Shown here piece after piece: positions 18,239 to 29,632 of a DNA stretch of 48,610 nucleotides (position 1 is its first letter; each line of letters opens with the position of its first letter). Origin of the DNA: Limosilactobacillus pontis DSM 8475 (lineage in GTDB: Bacteria; Bacillota; Bacilli; Lactobacillales; Lactobacillaceae); NCBI RefSeq assembly GCF_001435345.1, contig NZ_AZGO01000060.1, forward strand, positions 79,308 through 127,917, written 5' to 3'. The notes below the pieces were generated by a model. It searched no databases. It saw only the letters and a program-made list of their open reading frames with translations, and was not told where the DNA came from. Position numbers and translations under genes: made by a program.

Positions 18239-20023
18239 ATGAAAAACATCCTATCGGAAATCAGGCAGGGGACCCGCCACTTCAACCAGCACTGGTGGAT
18301 CTACCTGACCCTCTTCGTCAGCGTGGACCTGGTGATCCAGCTGGTGGTCATCCCCAGCTTTCGCCTGGTGACCACCTTCGTCCTCCAGGCAGGGGCGATT
18401 CCGTTCGTCTCCTATCAGAACATCGTGACGATCGTCAGCCAGCACCCCCTGGTTGTGGTGGCCCTATTGCTAGAGTTGGTGGCCCTCCTACTGGTCATCT
18501 ACTGGCAGTTTGCCATCATCCTCCTCGGGGTGCGTGACATTCAGGACGGCACGATCAGCGTTCGTCGGCTCCTGGCCGAGAGTGGGCAATCCCTCCGTCA
18601 GCTTCGGGCTTCCTCACTCCTGGTCCTGCTGGGTTACTTTGTCCTGGTGATCCCCTTTGCCGACCTGGTCTTCCGGACGCCGCTCTTATCAAAGGTTCAG
18701 ATTCCGGCCTTCATCCTGGATTTCATGACCCGCAACGCCTTCCTGCTGATGGTGCTAATTATCTTCTACACGGTGGTGGTCGTGCTCGGCGTTCGCTACC
18801 TGCTGGCCCTGCCGCTGATGGTTTATGAGAAACAGCGGCCACGGGTGGCCCTGGCCAATAGTTGGCGCCAGACCAGTCACGGGCGGTGGTGGCCACTACT
18901 TACCCGGATCCTGGTGATCGGCCTGGTTGCCAGTGTTGTTATGGTCGTCTTCTACGGCCTGCTGGTGGGCCTCCAGTTCCTCTTCGATTTATTTCCCGGG
19001 AAATTATCCCTGGTGACTGCCGTTGTCGACCTGACCCTGGTCCAGTTGGGTAGTGAGTGCCTGGCCGTTTGGATCGGTGTGGTGACAATCCAGATCTTGG
19101 TCCAGCCGTTGGGCAATATCCTAGCCACCAGTCCGGCCACCTTTACGGTCAGTCGGGGCGTCAAACGGACCATGGCCGTGGCCGGGAGCCTGATCGTCCT
19201 CGTGACCCTGATCAGCGCCAGTTTTTACCTCACCGGAACGGGTAGGCGACCGGTAACGATTTCACACCGGGGGGTCGCCGAGGAGAACGGGGTCCAGAAT
19301 ACGATCCCGGCGATGGAGAAGACCCACCGCCTCCACCCCGATTACATCGAGATGGACATTCACGAGACCAAGGACCATCAGTTTGTCGTCATGCACGACG
19401 AGAACCTTAAGGATCTGACCGGGGTAAACAAGGCGCCCCACCAGCTGACCCTCCGCCAGTTGACCCGCCTGACGGCTCACGAGAACGGCCACCGGGCCAA
19501 ACTTGCCAGCTTCGACGACTACCTGAGGGTGGCCCACCGCCTCCACCAGAAGCTTCTGATTGAGATCAAGACGACCCCGTACGACTCCAAGGACATGCTG
19601 GCGCGGTTTAGTCACCGCTACGCCAGCACTCTCCTGTCCCACCACGATCAGGCCCAGTCCCTGGATTACCGGGTGGTCACGGGAATGCACCGGGATGCAC
19701 CACGGCTGCCGGTCATCTACATCCAGCCCTACAACTTTACTTACCCAAATACGGCGGCAGCCGGCTACTCAATGGAGTATTCAACCCTGACGGATGACTT
19801 CATCAACCTGGCCCACCTCCAAAAGAAGGTCGTCTACGCCTGGACGGTGGACCAGCGACCGGTGATGATGCAGGAGATGTACGATAACGTCGACGGCCTC
19901 ATCACCAATAACCTCGGTGAGCTCAACGTCGCCATTCAGTCCTACGAGAGCAAGCAGTCCTACGCCCGACGGATCCTTAACTACATCATGGTAATCCCGG
20001 GCAGTCAGGAGTTTGAACCATAA
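18239..20023 (+). CDS. Membrane-anchored glycerophosphodiester phosphodiesterase
   Basis: Hydrolyses glycerophosphodiesters to glycerol 3-phosphate and an alcohol, at the outer face of the membrane. The 594-residue protein begins with about seven hydrophobic segments (residues 19-335, the membrane GDPD N-terminal domain). The TIM-barrel GDPD domain starts with HRGVAEENG near residue 342. It then shows IEMDIHETKD and VVMHDE (the conserved Glu/Asp metal ligands and second His), LLIEIK, and TVDQ near the end. I use ATG 18239, not the TTG 18 bases upstream. A TATAAT at 18200-18205 suggests a promoter, though no clear -35 is visible. The next gene starts 18 bases after its stop, so they may be cotranscribed. 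Substrates could include lipoteichoic acid or phospholipid head groups. Confidence 0.92.
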   Translation: MKNILSEIRQGTRHFNQHWWIYLTLFVSVDLVIQLVVIPSFRLVTTFVLQAGAIPFVSYQNIVTIVSQHPLVVVALLLELVALLLVIYWQFAIILLGVRDIQDGTISVRRLLAESGQSLRQLRASSLLVLLGYFVLVIPFADLVFRTPLLSKVQIPAFILDFMTRNAFLLMVLIIFYTVVVVLGVRYLLALPLMVYEKQRPRVALANSWRQTSHGRWWPLLTRILVIGLVASVVMVVFYGLLVGLQFLFDLFPGKLSLVTAVVDLTLVQLGSECLAVWIGVVTIQILVQPLGNILATSPATFTVSRGVKRTMAVAGSLIVLVTLISASFYLTGTGRRPVTISHRGVAEENGVQNTIPAMEKTHRLHPDYIEMDIHETKDHQFVVMHDENLKDLTGVNKAPHQLTLRQLTRLTAHENGHRAKLASFDDYLRVAHRLHQKLLIEIKTTPYDSKDMLARFSHRYASTLLSHHDQAQSLDYRVVTGMHRDAPRLPVIYIQPYNFTYPNTAAAGYSMEYSTLTDDFINLAHLQKKVVYAWTVDQRPVMMQEMYDNVDGLITNNLGELNVAIQSYESKQSYARRILNYIMVIPGSQEFEP

Positions 20024-20041
20024 ACGAGAGGGGATAATCAA

Positions 20042-20992
20042 ATGTCTAAATTGAAAATTTTGGTAGCTGGCTTGGTCCCCGATGAGGGCTTGGTCGAGTT
20101 GAAACGCGACTTTGCGGTCGACCACCAGCCGGATGCCAGCCGCGCTTGGATCCTAAAGCACCTGGGGGAGTACGATGGTCTCCTACTGGCCAGCACCCGG
20201 GCCGATCGGGAACTGATCGACGCGGGGAAGAAGCTGAAGATCATCACGACCTTTGGGGTGGGGTACGACCACGTCGACGTCGACTACGCCAGGGAGTGCG
20301 GGATCGTTGTCACTAACTGCCCGATCAGTGTCCGGATACCGACCGCGGAGATGGCCCTGACCCTAATGCTGGCGACGGTGCGCCGCCTCCACTTCTATGA
20401 TCACGCAATGCGGCAAGGGGAGTGGGTCAACGTCTCCCAGCCAGTCAACATGGGGACTAGTATGCAGGGTAAGACTCTCGGCGTCTACGGTATGGGGCGG
20501 ATCGGGGCGGCAGTTGCCCGCTTCGGCCGGATGCTGGGGATGCGGGTGATCTATCACAACCGGCACCGGGTTGACCCGCAACTGGAGCAGGAGCTGGCTG
20601 CCCGTTACGTTGACTTTACTACCCTGGTCAAGACGGCCGACGTGCTGACCCTCCACGCGCCGGCGCTGCCGAGCACGCAGGGTGTTTTCAACGCGGCGGT
20701 CTTCGCCCAGATGAAAGACACCGCCTACCTGATCAATACGGCCCGCGGCGCCCTGGTTAACCAGGATGACCTGGCCGTAGCCCTCAGGGACCGCCAGATT
20801 GCCGGGGCCGGCCTCGATGTCTTCGTCGACGAGCCGGCGATTCCGATGGCCCTGACCAAACTCGACAACGTGGTTCTGTCACCGCACGCCGGCACCGGGA
20901 CGAGGGAGGCCCGGCTGGCGATTGCCCGGGAGGCGGCCGACAACCTGATTTCCTACCTGCGTGATGGTCAGGTAGTCAACCGGGTCAATTAA
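20042..20992 (+). CDS. D-isomer specific 2-hydroxyacid dehydrogenase
   Basis: NAD(P)-dependent reductase of 2-oxoacids, 316 residues. The Rossmann motif GMGRIG is at 150-155. Catalytic residues are Arg235 in NTARGALV, Glu264 in FVDEP and His282 in LSPHAGTGT. GVGYDHVDVDYA and TAEMALTLMLA are family hallmarks. The basic residues after the Rossmann beta2 strand (HNRHR) favour NADPH, as in hydroxypyruvate/glyoxylate/2-ketogluconate reductases rather than D-lactate dehydrogenase. ATG 20042 is preceded by GAGAGGGGAT; it begins 18 bases after the GDPD stop. Exact substrate is unknown. Confidence 0.92.
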   Translation: MSKLKILVAGLVPDEGLVELKRDFAVDHQPDASRAWILKHLGEYDGLLLASTRADRELIDAGKKLKIITTFGVGYDHVDVDYARECGIVVTNCPISVRIPTAEMALTLMLATVRRLHFYDHAMRQGEWVNVSQPVNMGTSMQGKTLGVYGMGRIGAAVARFGRMLGMRVIYHNRHRVDPQLEQELAARYVDFTTLVKTADVLTLHAPALPSTQGVFNAAVFAQMKDTAYLINTARGALVNQDDLAVALRDRQIAGAGLDVFVDEPAIPMALTKLDNVVLSPHAGTGTREARLAIAREAADNLISYLRDGQVVNRVN

Positions 20993-21229
20993 AAAACGCC
21001 CATCCGAAGAGAGGCGCTGGTTTAAATTCTGCCGACTACTAAAGCGGATGCTTTAGCAGCTTGATGCCAGGCTGCGTCAGTTTTTCAGCCTCTTTCAACC
21101 AATTTACAAGTATGTGCTCGGTATAATAGAATCATGGATTAGCAACTTTTACCGACCGTCTGGCTTCGGCTGGACGGCCTTTTTTGCTTATGAGGGGCCC
21201 TGCCCACCGCGGGCAAGCCCCCGAACATA
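20993..21229. other. Convergent intergenic region with several hairpins
   Basis: No convincing protein gene. CTAAAGC/GCTTTAG (21039-21056) and AGGCTG/CAGCCT (about 21070-21092) form hairpins, and a short GC stem with six T on the minus strand (near 20992-21022) may terminate guaC transcripts. The right half contains the candidate small transcript described separately. Confidence 0.4.
21122..21187 (+). ncRNA. Candidate short transcript with its own -10 and terminator
   Basis: TATAAT at 21122-21127 has no good -35 element. About 22 bases after the expected start lies a strong intrinsic terminator: CCGTCTGGC and GCTGGACGG (21156-21177) pair around a TTCG tetraloop, followed by CCTTTTTTT-like sequence. 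The RNA would be about 50 bases and holds only a two-codon ORF (ATG GAT TAG). It could instead be the distal terminator of the upstream dehydrogenase gene. Confidence 0.3.
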
Positions 21230-22204
21230 CTAATAATCTCCGTTCAAAATGGAGTTTTTGACGATCACATAGTCGACCTTGCGGATAGCCTCCAGGTCGC
21301 GGCCCCCGGCGTAAGAGATGGCGGATTGCAGGTCCTCTTCCATCTCGCGGAGGGTATCCTTGATTGACCCGCGGAACGGGACCAGCATCTGCTTGCCTTC
21401 GACGTTCCGGTAGGCCCCCTTTTGCACCTCGGAGGCCGAGCCCCAGTATTGCTTGTAGCGCTTGCCGTCGATCGTGATGACGTGGCCCGGCGACTCCAGG
21501 TGACCGGCTAGCATCGACCCGATCATAACCATCGAGGCACCGAAGCGGACAGACTTGGCGATGTCGCCGTTGTGGCGGATTCCCCCATCGGCGATGATTG
21601 GCTTGCGGGCGGCCTTGGCGCAGAGGCGGATGGCCGCTAGCTGCCATCCCCCGGTCCCGAAGCCGGTCTTCAGCTTGGTGATGCAGGCCTTACCGGGACC
21701 CACCCCGACCTTAGTGGCGTCGGCCCCAGAGTTTTCCAGGTCCCGGACCGCCTCGGGGGTGGCGACGTTGCCGGCCGTCACGAAGCTGTTCGGCAGGTTC
21801 TTCTTGATATATTTGATCATCTTGATGACAAAATCCGAATGACCGTGGGCAACATCAATCGTGACGTACTCCGGATCCGAATGTTCGGCTTTTAGCTGGT
21901 CGATGAAGTCGTACTCGGTGTCCTTGATACCGACCGAGATCGAGGCGAAGAGCCCACGCTCGTGCATCCGCTTGATAAAGCCGGCCCGGTCCGCGGGTTC
22001 GAAACGGTGCATCACGTAGTAGTATCCGTTCTGCGCCAGCCAGACAGCCAGGTCCTCGTTGATGACACTCTCCATGTTGGCGGGGACGACCGGAATCTTG
22101 AAGGTCCGCGGGCCGAACTTCACACTGGTGTCAGCTTCCCGGCGGCTCTTGATGATGCACTTGTTAGGAATCAGTTGGATATCATCATAATCGAACGTTT
22201 GCAC
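21230..22204 (-). CDS. guaC: GMP reductase
   Basis: NADPH-dependent deamination of GMP to IMP in purine salvage. The 324-residue (beta/alpha)8 enzyme of the IMPDH/GMPR family lacks the CBS domains of IMP dehydrogenase. The catalytic Cys174 is in [23 protein letters not shown] at the start and TAGNVATPE in the middle are GuaC hallmarks. Translation starts at GTG (22204) eight bases after AAAAAGGAG. It is divergent from purA, the IMP-consuming enzyme, so the two genes together balance AMP and GMP from IMP. Confidence 0.95.
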   Translation of the reverse strand: MQTFDYDDIQLIPNKCIIKSRREADTSVKFGPRTFKIPVVPANMESVINEDLAVWLAQNGYYYVMHRFEPADRAGFIKRMHERGLFASISVGIKDTEYDFIDQLKAEHSDPEYVTIDVAHGHSDFVIKMIKYIKKNLPNSFVTAGNVATPEAVRDLENSGADATKVGVGPGKACITKLKTGFGTGGWQLAAIRLCAKAARKPIIADGGIRHNGDIAKSVRFGASMVMIGSMLAGHLESPGHVITIDGKRYKQYWGSASEVQKGAYRNVEGKQMLVPFRGSIKDTLREMEEDLQSAISYAGGRDLEAIRKVDYVIVKNSILNGDY

Positions 22205-22242
22205 AAGAATTGCTCCTTTTTGTCATAAAATTACCGTAAGCT

Positions 22243-22271
22243 ATTATGCACTTCCCACCAGCTCACGTCAA
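22243..22271 (-). promoter_or_regulatory. guaC promoter
   Basis: On the minus strand, TTGACG (22271-22266), 17 bases, CATAAT (22248-22243), about 40 bases before the GTG. Confidence 0.65.
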
Positions 22272-22306
22272 CATAAACGTGGACTATTTTGACTGGTAGT
22301 CGAAAA

Positions 22307-22320
22307 ATAGTTCGGAAAAG
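22307..22320 (-). promoter_or_regulatory. Candidate PurBox between guaC and purA
   Basis: Minus-strand CTTTTCCGAACTAT fits the Bacillus PurR box AWWWCCGAACWWT at all but one position. It lies just upstream of the purA -35. Functional boxes usually come in pairs; only a weak second half (TTTTTCGACTA, 22296-22306) is visible, so PurR control is tentative. Confidence 0.4.
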
Positions 22321-22323
22321 TTG

Positions 22324-22352
22324 TTGACGGCGGGGGGCTTTTTCGGTAGGAT
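22324..22352 (+). promoter_or_regulatory. purA promoter
   Basis: TTGACG (22324-22329), 17 bases, TAGGAT (22347-22352). Confidence 0.55.
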
Positions 22353-22399
22353 TATGAAGTAAAAGCATTTTTTACGAAATAAAACGATGAGGTGAATAG

Positions 22400-23692
<1,293 letters not shown>

Positions 23693-23718
23693 TGTTAAAT
23701 AATTGATTGACTGCCAGA

Positions 23719-23764
23719 GGGCACCGAGCAAGACGAGAGGGTTTTGCTTGGTGCCCCTTTTGTT
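23719..23764 (+). terminator. purA terminator
   Basis: GGGCACCGAGCAA (23719-23731) pairs with TTGCTTGGTGCCC (23744-23756) with one wobble, followed by CTTTTG. Confidence 0.85.
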
Positions 23765-24032
23765 TAGGTATGCTTATCACCGAATAAGGATGTGGACATG
23801 GGTGATTAAGGGGGGATTGGTTAGTACATAGGCGGGATATGCTGAAATAATGGCACTTGAGGTAACTTTCAAACTACATATGAAAAGAAAATCATATTTA
23901 ACTTACAATTTTCGTTAGTATTTTAATATTAGGCAATCATCTAACCGTTGATTTATCAATGGATTTAATGATGATGCAATTATCATTTTGGTGTTTTGAT
24001 AACCAGCATTATAAGCGCGATACTTGCGCTAA
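23765..24032. other. AT-rich gap holding the decayed 5' end of the first adhesin
   Basis: No intact gene. A hydrophobic stretch NYHFGVLITSIISAILAL is encoded near 23978-24031 on the plus strand in a frame different from the adhesin remnant that follows. It has no start codon and could be what is left of a signal-peptide core. No promoter could be assigned. Confidence 0.35.
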
Positions 24033-24572
24033 ATTTTAATTTTTTCTGTATTTATTAACAATGCGAATGCAACGAATAGTGTCTGCTTGATTCCTGAGGT
24101 TGATGGGCAGGGGAACATTATTCCTAATAAATATGCGGGGATGCTGTTCTTGAGTTGGGTTGATCCTTCGGCCAAGACAACCAACATTCGTCTAAACTAT
24201 GTTTCGATGGATAGTAATTATAGCGGGAAGCTTTTACCGGTCTATGGTTATTCGTTTACTCCAGAGTATCAAGGTTTCTTTACCTTGCCGATTTAAAATC
24301 AGACGACTGGTCAGGTAAAGTTTATGGACGTTACTGATCCAGATAATCCGATTGAATTGACCAATGGTGATAGCAAGGATAGTTTAACTGGTCAGGTCGG
24401 GGATAGTATGGTCCTTACCATTCCACAACAGCAATTAAATGATTACTTGGACACGGACGAGTATGAACTAGCTGACAATAATCCTAATGTAGATGTGAAT
24501 AGTAAGACAATTAATCCGCGGAAGTTTGCCGTACAGACTACGGATAACGTTATTACGATCAACCTTGTTCAA

Positions 24573-27500
24573 TCACAAAAGGCTGACTTGAAGTTCGTTG
24601 ACCAGGATACTAGTGGTTGCGATTCTGATAATCCTTACAATAGCCCGGTAATTAATGTTACAGGAATTACGACAACCTATGCTGCCACTGGTAAGCCAGA
24701 AGCAGTGATTAGCTTTGGCAAAGGTACACCGATTGCGGACGCTATTAGTGCTCTTAATAAAAAAGGCTATGAACTGGTAAGCAATAATTTTGGTGATAGC
24801 ACAAAGTTTGATACCGACAGTAAGAATGATCAGCACTTCGTTGTCATTATGAAACACGCTACCTGCCAGCTTAACGACAACCATACGGTTCACGAAACTA
24901 TCCACTATCAATACGAGAACGGTGATATGGCCGAACCAGACTACATCGCTGAGGCTAGTTTCAATTGGACGGGGACCTACGATGATGTGACTAAACAGAC
25001 GACTTGGAATTACCCGACTGAAGGCCAAACCTTTGACAAGGTCAGTTCTCCTACGATCAAGGGCTATACGCCTGATCAAGCCTCAATTCCTCAAGTCACG
25101 GTTAAATATAACAGTTACAATATCGTGAAGACCGTTATCTACAAGGCTGATAATCAGACCGCTAAGATCACTTACATCGACGATACTGATAACCAGCCTT
25201 TATCGACCGACAATGCCAGTGGGAAGTTCGACACGGTAATTACCTTCTCGCCTGACGTCCTAAACAAGATCAACGATTATGAACGGCAGGGATACCGGCT
25301 CGTCTCCAACAACTTCGATAACCAAACCTACCAGGCCAATAACGGCGATAACGCATTTACCGTGCACCTTGCCCATAACATCGTCAATGTTTCGGATACG
25401 GACACGGTCAATGAAATTATCCATTATGTTTACACTGACGGTTCGCAAGCTGCTCCGGATTACCTGGCCCACGTCACCTGGATACGAAGCGGCAAGCAGG
25501 ACATGACCAAGACGGGGGAGAAAGATAGGGGAATCATCTGGGATAAGACCGAGCTACAGACGCTGCCGGTCGTTGATTCACCACAAATTTCTGGCTACGT
25601 TGCCGATCAGGGCTCAATCCCGGCCCAGACCGTTAACTTCGGTGATAAAGACATCGTCAAGACGGTTACCTACCATGCGGGTGACCAAAAGGCAACGATC
25701 ACCTACATTGACCAGGCCACGGGGAAGACGCTGAAGATCATCCCCCAGAAAGGGAACGCTGACACGCCTATCCAGTACCTGTCTAAGAACGATCTGCAGG
25801 GTTACTTCGATGATGGTTATCAACTGGTTAAGGATGGTAATGGTTATGATCCGAAGGGGGTAGCACCAAACTTCGACGACAACAGCAATGTTGACCAGAA
25901 CTTCAATATTTACTTGGAGCATACTTACCAGACGATTAACCCGAGTCATCCAGGCAACCCAGGTAAGCCAATTAACAATAATCCGAACGGCGTTAAGTAC
26001 CAGTCAGGGACGGATGCCAAGAGTCTGACCATCAATGGTACCCAGACGATTATCTATACTGGCCTGCCGAAGGATAAGCAGCTGGCAAACGATACCAGTC
26101 AGCATGTTCGATTCACCCATGAGATCGTGATCGATAAGGTCACCGGGCAAACAGTCGAAGACCACGGCTGGACAGGCCCACAGACCTACCAGACGGTCAA
26201 GACCCCTGAGGTTGCCGGGTACACACCGGACAAAACAGTTTCCGGTGGGGAGACGGTGACCTACCAGAATCCTGATAGTCAGGATATTGTCCACTTCACG
26301 CCGGTTAATGATACTCAAAAGGCGACGATCATCTATGTTGATCAAAATACTGGTGATCACGTTAAGACCGTCACAGAGAGTGGCAAGTCTAATTCGGTCA
26401 TTGATTATTACTCCGCTAGCGATCTACAGAAATTGAGTGATCAGGGTTACCAGCTTGTCAACAACGGCTATGATCCGGATAATCAGGTACCAAGCTTTGA
26501 TGATAGTAGCGATATTGATCAGACCTTCTACATCCACTTGGCCCATGGTACGCAGGAGACGACTCGTGATGACACAATCAACGAAACCATCCACTATATC
26601 TACGCTGGTGGTAAGAAGGCTCATGATGATGTAATCGCTGAAAAGACCTTTACCCAGAATGGGACCAAGGACCTCGTCACCGGTGATATTACCTGGCGGC
26701 CAGTTACTAGCCAACAGTTCGCTAGTGTTAAGTCACCGACGATTTCCGGTTACACACCTGATTATACGGTGGTTCCAGCGGTCACCGTTAACTATGGTGA
26801 TCCAGATATTAACACCACGGTAACCTATACGGCTGGTCAGCAGGTTGCAACGATTGTGTACGTCGATCGGACAACTGGTCAGACACTGAATACGTTGATG
26901 GAACACGGGGCCTCCGATACGACGATTCCTTATCAATCCGCCAATGACCTGAAGACCTACGAGGGTCAAGGTTACGTCCTGGACGATAACCAGTATGATC
27001 CGACGACAACGCCGAAATTCGATGACGACAGTAACGTCGACCAGACCTACTATATCTACTTGAAGCACGGTACGAAGAATGTCAGTGAAACGCCAACTGT
27101 TCATGAGACGATTCACTATGTCTATGCGGATGGTACTACCGCTGCTAAGGACGTCACTGCTCAGAAGCAATTTAGTCGGCAGGGGACGGAGGATCTGGTT
27201 ACTAAGCAGATCACCTGGCAGCCAGTTGCTAGCCAACAGTTCGCCAGTGTCAAGTCACCGACGATCACTGGCTACACTCCAGATCAATTGAGCATTCCGG
27301 CCATCATGGTTAACTACAACGATGGTGATGTTGTTCGGCGGGTTACCTACACCCCGGCTGAGCTACAAGCCACCATCAAGTATATTGACGATAACACGGG
27401 TGCGGTTCTGCAGACTGACAATGGGACTGGCAAGTACCAGGATCCAATCAAGTTCGCTAATGACGTCAACACCCAGATTAAGGACTACGAGGGTCAAGGC

Positions 27501-29026
27501 TACACCCTGGTTTCCAATAACTTTGCCGGGCAGAAGTACCAGGCAGATAATGCTAAGAATACCTTTTAAGTCCACCTGAAGCACGCTATGGCCGATGTTA
27601 CCCGTGACAGTGTGGTTCATGAGGCCATCAGCTATCTCTATAGCAATGGGCGGACCGCCCATGCCCCAGTAACAGCTGAGGTTAAGTTTACCCAGCACGG
27701 TAGCCAGGATCAGGTAACTAAGCAGATTACCTGGCAGCCAGTTGCCAGTCAACAGCTCACTAGTGTTAAGTCACCAGTTATCGCTGGCTATGTACCGGAC
27801 GTTACCGAGGTACCAGCAATTGCGGTCAACTTTGGCGGCAGTGATATATTCAAGAGCGTTATCTATACTAGTACTCAACAACAGGCCATAATTATCTACG
27901 TTGATCAAACAACAGGCCAGAACCTGAAGAGTGTTGAACAACACGGGGATGCTGATACCACAATTCCATACCGTTCCAAGAGTGATCTCCAAGGTTACCT
28001 TGATAATGGGTACCTATTAGTTAAGAACGGTTACGATCCAGCTGATAAGGCACCAAGTTTTGATAACGATCAAAATATTGACCAAACCTTCTACGTTACG
28101 TTGAAGCATGACATTCAAACGATCAATCCGGAGCACCCTGGTAAACCAGGCCAGCCGATCAATAAGAATCCGGGTGGCCCAAAGTATGGTCCACACACGG
28201 ACGCTAAGAGTTTGACCATCAATGGGACCCAGATGATTCACTATGTTGACCAAGATGGAAATTCAGTCGCTCCCGATGATAATAGTCAACACGTTCAATT
28301 TACTCATGAGATCGTGATTGATAAGGTAACCGGCGAACAGATTGCTGACCATGGTTGGACGACGGCGCAGACCTATAAGCAGGTGAAGTCACCGACAGTC
28401 AAGGGATATACCACTGATCAGACAATGGCGGGCGGTAAGACGGTTACTCATCAACAACCGGATAGCGTCGTCTACGTTCACTATATGCCGGTTGCCCAAC
28501 AACGGGCTAAGATCGTCTTTGTTGATCAGGTGACGGGAGACGACCTGAAGACTGTTACTCAGAGTGGTCAGTCTGATACGGTTATTCCATACTTATCTGA
28601 GGACGACCAGGCCACCTTTGCTAATGAACATTATGTTCTGGTCAAGAATGGTTACGACCCGGCTGGCAATGCACCGAACTTTGACAGCAACGATGCGGTC
28701 GATCAGATCTACTACATCACGTTAAAGCATGGTACCCAGCCGACGACCAGGCAGAGTGACGTTACGGAAACGATTCATTACGTTTACAGTAATGGTAAGC
28801 CAGCTCATGATGATGTGGTTGTGACTAAGCATTTCACCCAGAATGGGACTAAGGACTTAGTCACTGGTCAAACTGAATGGCAGCCAGTAGATAGCCAACA
28901 ATTTACCAGTGTTATGTCTCCGGAGATTGTCGGTTACCAGGCAGATAAGAAATTTATTCCAGCCATTACGGTTAACTTTGGTGATGGTAATGTGACTCGG
29001 ACAGTCACCTATAGTAAAGTAGTCCA
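24573..29026 (+). repeat. Eight MucBP/Mub-type repeat units in an A-B-C-D-A-B-C order
   Basis: Units start near 24573, 25159, 25690, 26320, 26845, 27370, 27886 and 28507, each about 520-630 bases. Comparing sequence types, units 2/6, 3/7 and 4/8 match best: the third and seventh share the extra INP-HPG-PG-PIN linker and a TDAKSLTINGTQ stretch. So a three-unit block recurs with a period of about 2.2 kb. Confidence 0.75.
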
Positions 29027-29160
29027 GCCGACGAAGCCAACGAGTCCGACGCAACCGACGGCTCAGCCGACGAAGCCAACGAGTCCGACGCAACCGACGA
29101 ATCAGCCGACGAAGCCAACGAGTCCGACACAACCGACGGCTCAGCCGACAAAGCCAAGTG
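29025..29160 (+). repeat. 39-base tandem repeat encoding a Pro-Thr spacer
   Basis: About 3.4 copies with period 39 (29025, 29064, 29103, 29142), encoding QPTKPTSPTQPTA/N. This is the wall-spanning spacer before the LPQTG motif. Confidence 0.9.
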
Positions 29161-29542
29161 GTCAACAACCAACAGGTTCAAGCGTACCAACACCGCGGCC
29201 AGTACCAGCTGGTCGGCCGACTATTCCAACGGCTGCACCTGAGCCGGTACCGGTAGTTCAACCAGTAGCCAAGGTGGTTACTGCCCAACCGGTCAGCCTG
29301 CACCAGGGTCAGCCGACACCACGGGCGGCGCAACGGAACAACACTACCTTGCCACAGACCGGCAACGCAGAAGTTGTTTCTGCCGCTGCTCTTGGCCTGA
29401 TGGGCTTAGCACTTGCCGGCGGTTTTGCTGCCACGAAGAAGCGTCATGAATAACGCCAGTCTTGGCATTGATAGACCCTAAACACAAATTAAATTAAACC
29501 CCCTAAACCATGACGAATAATTTGGGGTTACCACTGCCAAGC

Positions 29543-29587
29543 AAAAGCGACTCACGATCAATTTGATCGTGGGCCGCTTTTCTTTTG
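29543..29587 (+). terminator. Terminator after the first adhesin
   Basis: AAAAGCG (29543-29549) pairs with CGCTTTT (29575-29581), with inner stem CACGATCAA/TTGATCGTG, followed by CTTTT. A smaller hairpin (AACCCC/GGGGTT, about 29496-29528) precedes it. Confidence 0.75.
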
Positions 29588-29632
29588 GCCGCGTGGTACA
29601 ATTGAGGAAAATGAAAGATAAGGGAAATAACA

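Larger units (their letters stand above)
24033..29453 (+). pseudogene. Broken giant MucBP-repeat, LPXTG-anchored adhesin
   Basis: A cell-wall-anchored mucin-binding-type surface protein of roughly 1800 codons, now interrupted. One reading frame runs from a signal-peptide-like remnant (SVFINNANATN, about 24045-24077) to LPQTGN and a hydrophobic tail ending KKRHE (29340-29453). It is cut by in-frame TAA at 24294-24296 (after FFTLPI) and in-frame TAA at 27567-27569 (after NAKNTF). No start codon with a ribosome site precedes the first part. Between these lie eight MucBP-type units (D/V-x-TG-x openings such as YVDQNTG, YIDDNTG), then a Pro-Thr-Gln repeat spacer and the sorting signal. Base composition is visibly more AT-rich than the flanking genes. 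Read-through or reinitiation could yield fragments, but only the last fragment has an anchor and none has a proper signal peptide. Confidence 0.85.

Noticed and set aside
23880-24032. An intact start and signal peptide for the first adhesin
   Set aside because: Hydrophobic and NNANA-like pieces lie in different frames with stops between them and no start codon with a ribosome site.
29025-29160. CRISPR array
   Set aside because: The 39-base repeats are contiguous, without unique spacers, and encode a Pro-Thr protein spacer.
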